A stretch of DNA of 64,000 bases from Plantago ovata. Taxonomy: Eukaryota > Streptophyta > Magnoliopsida > Lamiales > Plantaginaceae. The DNA lies in contig CM051456.1 in assembly GCA_028274465.1 (NCBI GenBank), positions 100,283,050-100,347,049 of the forward strand, given 5' to 3'. Below, piece by piece: positions 35,902-46,012 of the stretch. The notes under the pieces are model-generated. The model had not been told where the DNA came from and did no database searches. It saw only the letters and a list, made by a program, of their open reading frames with translations. Each line of letters opens with the position of its first letter. Within the stretch, counting starts at the first letter, position 1. Position numbers and translations under genes: made by a program.

Positions 35902-35919
35902 CTCGGGAGGCAACCCGAG
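35902..35919 (+). other. Post-gag-pro hairpin with compensatory stem
   Basis: CTCGGG, loop AGGCAA, CCCGAG. The two outer pairs differ from family A (TC/GA versus CT/AG) but pairing and loop are kept. Confidence 0.7.
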
Positions 35920-36047
35920 GTTGTATCTTTATTTGCTTTTGTAGTTGTGGCCTGTGAGCCTTTTGTCGTGATTCGTTTAGTCTAGTGTTTGTCTTGGTGC
36001 CTTAGGTGATTAAGATAGGAAACAACATCGAAAATCTGGGAACAAGC

Positions 36048-36155
36048 CAAGCGAAGAGCTTGGCAAGCCCAAGCGGAGCGCCTGGAGACTCCCAAGCGCC
36101 CCGCTTGACAAACGGACCGCTTGGCTCCCGCCAAGCGGTCCGCCTGGACCCTGTA
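36048..36155 (+). repeat. Internal palindrome cluster of family B
   Basis: CCAAGCGAAGAGCTTGG, CCAAGCGGTCCGCCTGG and related units lie between gag-pro and the 3' region, mirroring the LTR cluster of the same family. Confidence 0.7.
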
Positions 36156-36322
36156 CCCAGATTTTCCTCGTTTTTTCCATTCTTTTCACCTTTGCGCACC
36201 CGTTTTCACTTGTTTCTTGAGTCTTTTCAGGTACTACTCTTTTATAGGAGTTGGACACGAACCTTTATATCAGGGAAGTGTACTCTCAATCCAATTTTTT
36301 CTTTCTAAATCAATTTTTCTTT

Positions 36323-37693
36323 GCTCGAGGACGAGCAAAAGTTTAGGTTTGGGGAGGGGTTATTGGATTTTCAGTACTATGTGCTCTTTTGGTTTCGTAC
36401 ATGCCTGTAGTCAGCACAAGTTCTTGTGATTTGTCGTGTTTTTCAGTTTTTGCATGCATATCATCCCTAGATTAGTTGTTGCACGTTGTTGTGTGTGGAG
36501 TTTATTGCCAAGTCTTTTGTACTTTTTTATTGAGTAGACTAAGTGTTTATGACCATTGATCATATGTTGCATCACTTTGCAAGTAGTTTGAGGCTTGTCT
36601 CGCTTGGTTTGTCACATTCGCATGTCCACTAGTTAAGCTTAGTAGTCTCGACATCACCTCGAGTGGTGTTTCTTCTACTGCGGTTCACGATGGCCATATA
36701 AAATGATGCATGTTAGAATCTATGGTTGTAACCCGTGTAATTATGTACGTAAGAGGCGACAAGTTCTTCACCTCGATTAGAGATTGCCAAATGACTAGGA
36801 AGGAGGTAGTGTGAGGTGTGCGATTCCTTGTATTAAACCTATTCTATCGAATAGGTTTGGGGGGGGGGGGTTGCTTCGTTGATCTTGTCTTTCGTCTTTG
36901 AGTCGTTGTAAAGTTTTCTTTTTCTTTTTCTTTTTGTTTTTGTGTCCCAACCTATTCTTTCGAATAGGTTTGGGGAGGTGTCTTTGTAAAGAGTCTTTCC
37001 TTTTTCATTTTCGTCTTTGTGCTCAAACCTATTCTTTCGAATAGGTTTGGGGAGGTGTTTTTGACACTTAGTACTGCTGCTTGCCCCTATATAAAAAAAA
37101 AGAGAGAAAGAGAAAAAGAAAAGAAGAAAAAAAGAGAAAAGAAAAAGAGAAAATAAAAAAAAAAAAAGAAGAAAGAAAATAAAGAATAAAACCCAAAAGC
37201 AAAAGAAGGGTCGTTGCAAGCCAAAAGCAGTCTAGTAAAGTGTCAAGTGTCATGTAAATATTTGTTATTGAAGTTATCGAGTTGTAAATTCTATCTTTCA
37301 TTTCGTGTCGCCTTGTCCAAGGCCTGTTCTTGACCACCCTCGTCTTGCTATTCAAGAAGTGGTTGAAAGAGGCTCATTCTTGAGAGTCTGGGTAGAATAG
37401 GGGAGTGTTATCTTTCTAAGGGAACCCTCCTTTGTTTGATGAGAGCCAGTATTGGTTCGCCCTCTCTTGAGGAAAAGTCTCGCTTGGTGAACAGTAGTAA
37501 GCCCTCGGTTTCATAGGCACGGGGCAATTGTAGTATGATAACATGCATCATTGTGTCGTCACTGACCAGGTCCAGTTAGAAGATGTTACGAGAGACTCCT
37601 TTGTTTAACCAAGTGCACATGAGAATGTGTATATTCGCAATCGAGACATTCTTCAACCTATTTGCATGTCATGCTCATTTGGTTTTGTTCATA
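36323..37693 (+). other. Family B 3' region, copy 2
   Basis: Begins with hairpin GCTCG-AGGA-CGAGC at 36323-36336 and AGGTTTGGGGAGGGG, then hairpin modules at 36838-36855, 36951-36968 and 37028-37045, and a purine tract at about 37091-37190. The end, with terminal polypurine tract and LTR start, is deleted at about 37693. No second ORF is present. Confidence 0.7.
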
Positions 37694-38036
37694 AGCTAAG
37701 CGCCTGGAATAGTGAAGCGCTCCGCTTCATTTTCCAGGAGCTTTGGCACAGCAGCCAAGTGAAGCGCTTGGAGGGCCAAAGCGCTTCGCTTGCCAAGCGC
37801 TCCGATTTTTTTGGACTCTCCAAGCGGTCCGCTTGGCAGCGGTTACGTTTTCGGATTTTCTTTCTTAGATCTGATCTTCTGTTACTTTTTAGATACTTTT
37901 TGAACTGTAGCTTCGTTTTGGAGAGCTCCTAAGCCCCAAAACTCAGAGAAAACTCAGATACATTGTATTTTTAGATTGGATTAAAGGTTTTGGCAGAGGA
38001 TTGCATGCGTTGTTTCATCTACGGAGAGGTTTTCAT
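37694..38036 (+). repeat. Family B LTR copy 3, internal fragment
   Basis: Matches the middle LTR from AAGCTAAGCGCCTGG to GGAGAGGTTTTCAT. The left junction has a short AAGC microhomology; the right side changes to unrelated DNA. Confidence 0.8.
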
Positions 38037-39614
38037 TAATGTTTTCCTATTGTATAATGTTATACCTTGATAGATAATTACCTTTTACACGTCTAGTCTG
38101 TATAATTAGTCTACCTGAATAAACTTTAATAACTAGCGTGCAATGCAATTTCTTTGATTATTTTAATTTTTTTGTAAACTTGGTCTCTCTTGTCTTTTTG
38201 TGTTGTTCAGTGATTACTAGTGAGTAACATGGTATTCATAGGTAATTTAAGTTAATTCTGTTGGGGTCTTATTTATTAAGAAGCTCATTCTTTGACCAGG
38301 TTGTTCTAAGTTGAGTCTAGTAGCTACAGTATCTCCAAAAGACACCTAAGGTGAGTGTTCCTCCCAAAAGTATATTTATTGTTTGCGAAATCCTTCTCGT
38401 TTGAAAGACTCAAACTAAATTCCATATGCAGTATACATTTTTCTTAGTGTTCTTGGCATGTGAGGAAATATGGTTAATTGGTTACTGATTTGCCTTTCCC
38501 TCGAGCAAATAATTGAAAAAAGAACTCGAATTTGACCTCAAGAGTCTACTGATTTACTGATTTGCAGTAATTAATTTTCTCCAGATAAGCATTTTCCTGG
38601 CGGTATATGGTATCCCCAATTAGAAACTGAATAGGACATCTGAAGTTAAATTGGTTACTCTACAATTCTCCTGAGTTATTCCGAAGCACAATGTTAATTC
38701 TCTAAAGAAATTGATTCTTGAAATTATGGCTCCCTTTGTAGATGTATTTAGTTCCATTTATGAATCACAGTTTGAAGAATTTATAAATATTTTTTCTATG
38801 ATGCAGATTGCTACAAAGTTCCACCATCTTTAGGCATAAAGTTGTTGCCACAATAAAACCTCATCTTGGTAAGTATGCAAGTCCTTCTCTTTACTTCTCT
38901 ACATTTTTTCGCCTGTGTAATAAAAACTAAGATAGTTTTGGAGCAAAAATATGGTAGGAGATATCGGGAGAGTTTTATCAATTAAGAAAGGACGCAATCA
39001 GGTTTTTAATCTATAACTGGAGGTACTGTGGTGATCGTCCTAAGTAGTCTAGTAAGAGGTGATATCCATCTTGGATGACGCTACTGTAATGTTAGATTAA
39101 TATATTGCTGCTCTTTATTCTTTACATTATGCTTATTTGAAGAAATCTGAAGGTCTCTGTTTTAAAACGGAACGGTCATTGGGACTGCATGGACCTCTTG
39201 ATTTCACAATTATAGATCATAAATTCTCTGTAAATCATAATTAATTTTTACTTGATTGAGCTATATACGTATTGAAATTCTTAATATATGTTCTTTTGGA
39301 TATGGTTAGGACTAGAACTCAAGCCCTGCCAGTCACAGTTTAGATGTTTTGTTAATGATTGGTGCTGTTTCAGTAAATGTTGTGCTTGTATGATGAAATT
39401 TATACAGTTATCTGGAATCTGTAGAAAGTGTTTGGGTCCATTTGACTGACCTAAATGTGTATAAAATTTTGGATACAGTTATGTATTATTTCCATTTTGT
39501 TGCTCTACGCTCTAGTGCAATTGCAATGTAATTAACTTGTACATGTTGTTTATCTACATGAAGAACAGACATTTAGCTTCAAGGTAACTTCGTAGACATT
39601 CTCTTTTCAAATCT
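38037..39614. other. Low-repeat intergenic or intronic DNA
   Basis: No transposon coding. Two exon-like segments stand out: about 38302-38349, preceded by GACCAG and followed by GTGAGTG; and about 38808-38870, preceded by ATGATGCAG and followed by GTAAGTATGC. The second is open in one frame (LLQSSTIFRHKVVATIKPH). Neither was assigned to a known gene. Confidence 0.3.
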
Positions 39615-39684
39615 GGGTGTTTGGTCTAATGGTACGGTTCTTGCATCTTGCAAGAGATCGCGAGTTCGATTCTCGCAACACCCC
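39615..39684 (+). tRNA. tRNA-Pro-like gene or pseudogene with short anticodon loop
   Basis: Acceptor arms GGGTGTT and AACACCC pair perfectly (7 bp). T-arm GCGAG-TTCGATT-CTCGC is perfect. The D-arm has TGGTCTAATGGTA, as in plant tRNA-Pro. The anticodon arm CTTGC..GCAAG encloses only five bases, ATCTT, instead of seven, so no normal anticodon can be read. Best seen as a tRNA-Pro-derived pseudogene with a two-base loop deletion, though box A and box B remain. Confidence 0.55.
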
Positions 39685-39789
39685 TATAATATATTCATGT
39701 TTTCTGATAGATTGTAAAATGCTTATAGAGTTTTTTTAATTGAGCATAACTAGTTGATTTGACGTTAATAATCTGATTTGTTTGAGGAT

Positions 39790-40179
39790 ATGATTAATCA
39801 GCTTAAAAGTAACCCCAATATTGGTTACAAAATGCGTTTATAATTACGCAACATGACGTCACTATATTAACGTGTAATGACCAAACTTCATGTCACTACC
39901 TCACCGTATAGTAACCCTTAGCAAGTTGGTTAATCTAGTTATTCAGATCTCCCAGAACTAGGAAAGGGTTGTCAGAGACAATTATTGTGACAACATGTTT
40001 TATCTACACACATTATGGCGTCACTATAGAAGCCTATAATGACACTTAAGCTATTGAAATCCCTTAACACGTGACACTTTTAAAATTTTAAAAAAGTGTC
40101 AAAATAGCAAGAAATGTCACTATAGGCCCAAATGGTGACTATTTTAGGGGGTCACTAAAATCCATTTTTTCTAGTAGTG
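39790..40179 (-). mobile_element. CACTA transposon terminus
   Basis: Ends TTTTTTCTAGTAGTG, inverse of CACTACTAGAAAAAA. GTCACTA and its inverse recur through the preceding 350 bases. The other end is not in the window or lies in the N gap. Confidence 0.55.
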
Positions 40180-40198
40180 GAGATAAAGTGAAATTTTT

Positions 40199-40298
40199 NN
40201 NNNNNNNNNNNNNNNNNNNNNNNNNNNNNNNNNNNNNNNNNNNNNNNNNNNNNNNNNNNNNNNNNNNNNNNNNNNNNNNNNNNNNNNNNNNNNNNNNN
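40199..40298. other. Assembly gap, 100 N
   Basis: Exactly 100 N, probably a placeholder. The sequence right of it is inside a Sirevirus 3' region. Confidence 0.99.
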
Positions 40299-42099
40299 TT
40301 GCTGATTTTGTGTAGTTATCTCTGAACTTTCTTGTAAACTTACTGAAAGATAACTATCAGCAATGAAGCTTTTGGCTCTTATTGGTTTTTGATTATGCAA
40401 TCTACTTATGCTTACTGTTTAATTATTCAAGTATGCTTGCATTAATCAACTGATTTATTCAACATCAGAAACCTCTAAAAGGGTAACAATTAATTTAGCC
40501 ATGGATTGCAAAAATCAAAAAGGGGGAAATTTGTTAGGAAACTTGTAATTTTGATGAGCAATTAACCATGCTAAATTAAGGAAAGTCCAGTAACTAGTAC
40601 TCTTAAGGTCCATAGGAATTTAGAATTTTAAGGACATTGTAAAAGAGGAACGTTTGCTGAAGACTTAGAGTAGGTGCTAGATAGGTTAGTTTTACCGCTT
40701 ATGATGTATCTTGTTTTCTGAAAAGAAAAACAACCTATTGAAGCATTTGTTGATGATGTACTTTGTTTACACAAACAAACTATTGAAGCATTTAGAACCG
40801 TTCAGAAACTTGAAGATTTCGAAGAACTGAAGACTAGAAGATTTCTAAAGACTGGTATCTACAAAGGCACATGTTGCTCAAAAAGTGGAAACTTCAGCAA
40901 CAGCTTGCATAAGTGAAAATCTAAACGACAAAGTAGGTTGTGCTTGCTGAAACTAAGACTGGCCACTTGCTGATGAACATATGTGACCTCCTTGCTGATA
41001 GTACTTGCATTTGCGCTCCAACGTTCATGTTTGAATCTCTTTCAAATGAACATTAAATGCAAAGCATGCACGCGAAGGACATGAAGACTAGAAGACAAAT
41101 AAAGGACGCTGCTGAAAGTACAAAAGCAAGATAGTGACATCTTAAGGAACAAAAGCCTTAGAATTTGAAATTCAAACGGCTCCCTTGATTCACTATAAAT
41201 AGAGGTCATCCGGCAAAGAGTTGAAGTATGTCAACAACGTGATCAAACTCTCACTTGTGCTTAAACTCACATATCCTTCAAACACTCTTTACTGCCATTG
41301 ATCCGTTCCAAGACATAAAGCTTGAAAAAGCTACTTGTAAAGAAGTAGAACATACACGGCTAAGAAATTAGTTAAGTGTTCTTTCTTTCGAACAAGAACA
41401 AGTCTTGACACCAGAAACAATCAAACTTGTTTACTGCAAAGTATTCAAAGTTTTGTTTCTTAGATTACTTGTTGTAGCTGAATAAGTTATAATCAAGTTA
41501 TCTCATCCCAAACCTCTCTAACTGAAAATACACCCTTTCAGGCGTGAAATTCAGGGGGAACTTGATCGAGCATAGTGTTGCTGATTAAAAGTCCCAAGTT
41601 TGGTGGAGAACAATGTTTCGTTCTCTAGTTAGGTTGGAAACGAAGCAAGTGTGTTTTGGTTTCTGTTTGAATCGCTCTAGATAGGTGTTGTAAGGAACCT
41701 CAAACTTGTCTTAGTGGATTCAGGCCTAGAAAGGACAAAGTGGATTAGTTGAGAGATTACGCCACTCTCAGATACCACTATAAAAGTGTTTGTGTGATTT
41801 ACTTACTGCATTTAGTTTTCAGCAAAGCATATCTTTCTGTACACAGTCACTCTGTTCACTTGCTGAAACTATTACTTACTGACAAAGCACTTATTGTATC
41901 AAAGACTTCCGCTCTCTGATTTTAAGTATCAGCAAAACTCGTTACTGAAAAGTAACTTGCGCTTGCTGAGAAAGTTAAGTATCAGCAAACTAATTACTGA
42001 AAAGTAATAAGTCCTTACTGAGAAAGTTTTTAAACGACGAAAGTTTGAAAAGACTATTCACCCCCCTCTAGTCTTTTATTGTTGTTTAAAGGGACCAAT
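40299..42099 (+). mobile_element. Second Sirevirus-like fragment: 3' region and LTR
   Basis: 40299-40531 matches 17545-17786; the polypurine tract AAAAAGGGGGAAATT precedes the LTR at 40532. The LTR runs to GGGACCAAT at about 42099 and has CACTATAAATAGAGG near 41191 as its TATA box. Confidence 0.8.
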
Positions 42100-42242
42100 G
42101 CAGGCAAATAGTTATCTTCTACTCTGCAAACAATTAAACTTATAATTAGTTTTTAGTTTTCTTTGCACTATTTTGTTGTTGTAAACAATATAAAAGATTT
42201 CTTTGCAAAGGAGTTTTTGAAAAATCAATTAAGAAGGACTGT

Positions 42243-42548
42243 TTGATCTTGTGCAAACCAATACAACATATTATTAAGAAGTTCCATGAAGCACAACTAT
42301 TGTTTATAGAGCCCAAGCCGCCTATAGGTAATTCCAGTTCTGCATGTTGGATTCCGCCAGAGGTTGGTACTTGGAAGTTAAATCTTGATGCCTCGTTAAA
42401 GCGTATTAAACAAGGAGCAGTTCTTAGGATCATTCTGCGTGATCATTCCGGTACAGTGGAGGCTTGGAAACATCAGAATTTCGGGCATTTGGTGCCAACT
42501 CTAAGTATATTCTTTAAAATCCAAAAGTTGCTTATATCTCTGTATTAA
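42243..42548 (+). pseudogene. RNase H-like fragment (LINE tail type)
   Basis: WIPPEVGTWKLNLDASLKR followed by ILRDHSGTVEAW matches the start of the RNase H domain found at the end of plant LINE ORFs. The rest of the domain is missing. 42550-43050 shows no further feature. Confidence 0.6.
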
Positions 42549-43055
42549 TTAGAGTTTCAAGTAAAAACATTCAGGGCCTTGTTTATATGATAAGGCTGGT
42601 TTTAAGCTCTTAGTTTTTGTTGGGCACGTTGATATTGCTTTTTTGTCAATTTGAGTTAATGTTACGTGTGTTTGCTTGCAAAATTTTCATGACTAATGAA
42701 AAGTATACAATTTGGTTTACTTATCAAGCCATGCGTCTAAATTTGATAATGAATTTTTTTAACTAGACCTTATGTTAGAAAAATATCTATGATAAACAAG
42801 GATCTATGTGGTTTAGTAACTTAAAGACAAGGTATAATACTACCACTACCACTTACTAGGGGACTAAATGTTTGAAATCAATATTAAAGTGGAACTATTG
42901 TTGTATTCCCTTTCCTGAAAATAAAGACTTCTATCATAAAAGGTGTGTATACTTATTTTGATATTTGGTAATGTGATTCAAACTTAATTAAAAACAGAAC
43001 ACCCATGAAATACGTTGTTATGTGAAGATTTCAACCTATTTGTAATGGTATAAAA

Positions 43056-43090
43056 CTAGTTATAGTCCGTGGCGATGCCACGGCATAGTT
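43056..43090 (-). mobile_element. Helitron 3' terminus
   Basis: Minus strand: perfect hairpin CCGTGGC-ATC-GCCACGG (43083-43067), then ACTATAA and CTAG (43059-43056) followed by T. Hairpin about ten bases before CTRR followed by T is the Helitron 3' signature. The 5' end was not located. Confidence 0.6.
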
Positions 43091-43324
43091 TCATTGTTAC
43101 GTAAATGTACAGAATGATATTACAAATTTGATGGAGTTTTAAGGGTGGCCGGGTGGTAAGGGTATTGGAGTAGTATGGTGGTGTCTTTGAATGGAGCCCC
43201 TATGTGGTTTGAATAGTGTTAAGGTGGTTAAGTAGTAGTGTATGAGTAGTAGAAGAGTATATTTTCATAATATATTTTCGTTAAATACTTTATCATTATA
43301 GTTTACGAGCAATCGGGAGTCAAA

Positions 43325-43385
43325 GTTGAAAACTGTTGACCGAAAAAAGTCAAAACAGGACACTTCTGAGAGAACGGACGGAGTA
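43325..43385. mobile_element. Stowaway-like end
   Basis: AAGTCAAAACAGGACACTT and then GAACGGACGGAGTA match one Stowaway-type terminus. The opposite end was not seen. Confidence 0.4.
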
Positions 43386-43410
43386 TTACACATGTGACAG
43401 ACAATTGCAG

Positions 43411-43548
43411 ATAAATTGATGGTTTTGTATCAAATAGTAACAAAAAGAAATAAAAGAGTTGGAGATATATTTATTGTACATAAATTGATGGTTTTGTATC
43501 AATTAGTAACAAAAGTAATAAAAGAGTTGAAGTTTTATTTATTGTATA
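43411..43548 (+). repeat. Two-copy tandem repeat of about 70 bases
   Basis: The unit starting ATAAATTGATGGTTTTGTAT occurs at about 43411 and again at about 43481, with small differences. Confidence 0.75.
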
Positions 43549-43841
43549 TGAACGAAGATGGGATCATCACCTGCAACGCGAAATCATGTAAACATTAAGG
43601 GAGCTATTTATCCATGTTATTGCAGCTGCTTCACCAAACTTAAGCAATCCCCTTCTATTTCTACATTAGCCACATGATGTTCCAGCCCCAACTTTACCGC
43701 TTCTCTGGCCACATATGCCTTCGCAACCTCTGGTGAAATTACAAAAGGAGACACAGCTAACATACTCACGCCAAAACCGCACCATCATGGTCCCGTATCC
43801 TTACCCCACTGCTCGAGCCTGCTGCCCCCCTTTCATCCCCG

Positions 43842-44419
43842 CATCATAGTTAATCTAATACCAGCCCACCGGTGGAGGATGCCAATATAATGTACCTGTA
43901 CTAAATTTTCTGGTGGTCGAGAATGCGGAAATAAATCATGCGCAGGCTGAAAATTATTAGTATACCTGCTCAAATTTGAGTTTAGATAAATATTAGTGAA
44001 GTGAAGAAAACCAAAACATCATGAGGCCTTTGGATCAATTAAACATATATTAGTGTTAGTTGTCTTAAAGATATTCAACACCAAAATGAGGGCAGCTATT
44101 CATTTCCACCGAGTAACCGACTCATCGCATCATAGTTAATCTTAAACCATCCCACCGGCGTAGGATGCTAATGTACATGTACTAAATTTTCTGGTGATCG
44201 AGAATGCAAAAATAAATCATGCGCAGCCTGAAAATTATTAGTATACCTGCTCAAATTTGAGTTTAGATAAATATTAGTGAAGTGAAGAAAACAAAAACAT
44301 CATGAGGCCTTTGGATGAATTAAACATAGTGAAAACATTAGTGTTAGTTGTCTTAAAGGTATTCAACACCAAATTGAGGGCATCTATTCATTTCCACCGA
44401 GTCACCGACTCATCGCATT
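43842..44419. repeat. Tandem duplication, unit about 285 bases
   Basis: From CATCATAGTTAATCT the text of 43842-44125 repeats at 44126-44419, including TAAATTTTCTGGTG, CATGAGGCCTTTGGAT and CATTTCCACCGAGT. No coding seen. 44420-45020 holds no recognised feature. Confidence 0.8.
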
Positions 44420-45029
44420 TTGCCTCCGGTCCCATCTGCAAACACGTATATGCATGCATGTTTAACACTTTAATTGACCTTGATATGCATTAGAGATACA
44501 TGGTTTGCCGGGGCGGAGTCACAAATTTAATTTACGGGGTGTCATCACATAGACATCATTTTTGGACTCTACAAATAGATATAAGTATTTCTTATATAAA
44601 TATATTGCAATGTCTATGCTAAGTCAATATTAGAATGCTGGTAGATATGAACGTACTACATGTTTAGGCATATAAATTCTGTGTTAGACTAAACACATCC
44701 ATTTTTATTTAAATTAATAATGTAACCGAACTATTGTTTTATTTTTAATTTTTGGTTGAGGTATTTAAATTCGCTTTAGACTAAATTAGGGTCTTACTTC
44801 TCACGGTGTAAAATATGGTCCTACACTAATACAGATAAATCTAAATGATACTTTATTATTCATAAATTCAAAAGGATACCTTATTTCATTGATCCAAATG
44901 ATACTCCATCCCACGTTACATTTTGTAAGATGTAACTTTAGTTTATGTAATCACTCACAATTATCTTTATAGTCCAATAATCGAGTCACGAAATTCAGAA
45001 CCGTGGTTGTACCATCGTATCTCAAAATC

Positions 45030-45300
45030 CGCTAAGCACTCGAGACACATTGGGTCGTCGGAAGTTATAGATGCCGAATAATCATGCTTCATGCGATAGG
45101 GAACGATAGAGTTTGTCGATGTTGGAAGCACAACGATTGTCTCCCCGACTTGAGCTTCATAAATCCACTGGGCATATTTGTTATGGTTTGTAGAATTTCA
45201 AGTCCTTGGAGACCAATTGTCCGATTAGGATTAAGCAACATGAAAATGCATGATGCATATGTCGCCATCGGGTGATCTCCTTTAATAATAATATCCAGCA
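45030..45300. repeat. Direct repeat copy 1 flanking the PIF element
   Basis: CACTCGAGACACATTGGGTC to GGTGATCTCCTTTA is repeated at 49533-49801 with few differences. The target-site context CCGCTAA just before this copy also precedes the PIF insertion, so the PIF element sits inside a second copy of the unit. Confidence 0.75.
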
Positions 45301-45303
45301 ATG

Positions 45304-45555
45304 ACTGAATGGAGTTGAGAGTACGATGACTTGATTGTAACCAAAAGTGCTAATAGAGTTTTGGCTTGAATCTTTATAAGTGAAGTTGGAGTTCTGGACG
45401 GTGGAAAAGTATTAGGATTGAATTGTTTGGTTCGAGAATTGTTTTATAAAATTGGATGTCATTTTAGGTGGTGCAATAGAAGAGTAGTAGTCTAAGTTTC
45501 GAGGACGAAACTCCTTTTAATGAGGGGAAGATGTAAAATCCCAAACATTTTCCGC
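45304..45555 (+). pseudogene. Possible chromovirus-type gypsy pol end
   Basis: GTTTCGAGGACGAAACTCC followed by TTTTAATGAGGGGAAGATG resembles the end of pol and polypurine tract of Tekay/Del-like elements, with TGTAAAATCCC as a possible LTR start at 45532. Only a short stretch survives. Confidence 0.35.
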
Positions 45556-45641
45556 TAAGACCGGCTGCATCGGTGCCGGCGTGGGTGCCGGCGTGGGTGC
45601 ACGGCGTCCCACGCCGCGGCACCCCGCCGCACCGATGCAGG

Positions 45642-45738
45642 GACGCCGGGGCAACAGCCCCGGCGTCTGTGCATTTTCAGCACCGCGTCGTGAGACGACG
45701 CGGTGTTGAATTAGTGAGGGGCTGCCAGGCAGCCCCTC
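45642..45738. repeat. Three perfect 11-bp inverted repeats at PIF left end
   Basis: 45642-45667: GACGCCGGGGC, AACA, inverse. 45681-45705: CACCGCGTCGT, GAG, inverse. 45716-45738: GAGGGGCTGCC, A, inverse. Arms are all 11 bases and perfect; sequences differ between hairpins. Confidence 0.85.
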
Positions 45739-46012
45739 AATGGTCACTTTTTATTTTTTTTTTTGTTTTTTTTTTTACTTTATTTGCTTTTATACTCCAA
45801 CGGACAAAAACGGCTATAACTCGAAAAATAAAAATGCAAAAAATAAATAAAAATCACCAACAGCTCTATTTTTTCGAGATCTATAAATAGAGACCAATCT
45901 CGGCTATGTTTGGAGCACCCCATCTCCAGCTCCCATTTCTCTCTTAATTAAACTCAAAATACACTCTTAACATCAAAACCCCCCTTAACCCTCCATTTTT
46001 TTGTCCGGTGAG

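Larger units (their letters stand above)
29357..38036 (+). mobile_element. Family B tandem: LTR, internal, LTR, internal, partial LTR
   Basis: Three LTR copies (29357-30751, 32204-33616, about 37694-38036) alternate with two internal segments. The first internal segment keeps only the 3' region; the second has primer site, gag-pro and 3' region. The middle LTR is shared. This is the pattern expected from unequal recombination between LTRs of neighbouring or single elements, followed by deletions. Confidence 0.75.

Noticed and set aside
40155-40400. Minus-strand frame across the N gap
   Set aside because: Includes 100 unknown bases; not supported.
45517-45890. Frames in the GC-rich PIF left end
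   Set aside because: They coincide with the inverted repeats before the ORF1 start and have Ala/Pro-rich low-complexity text.
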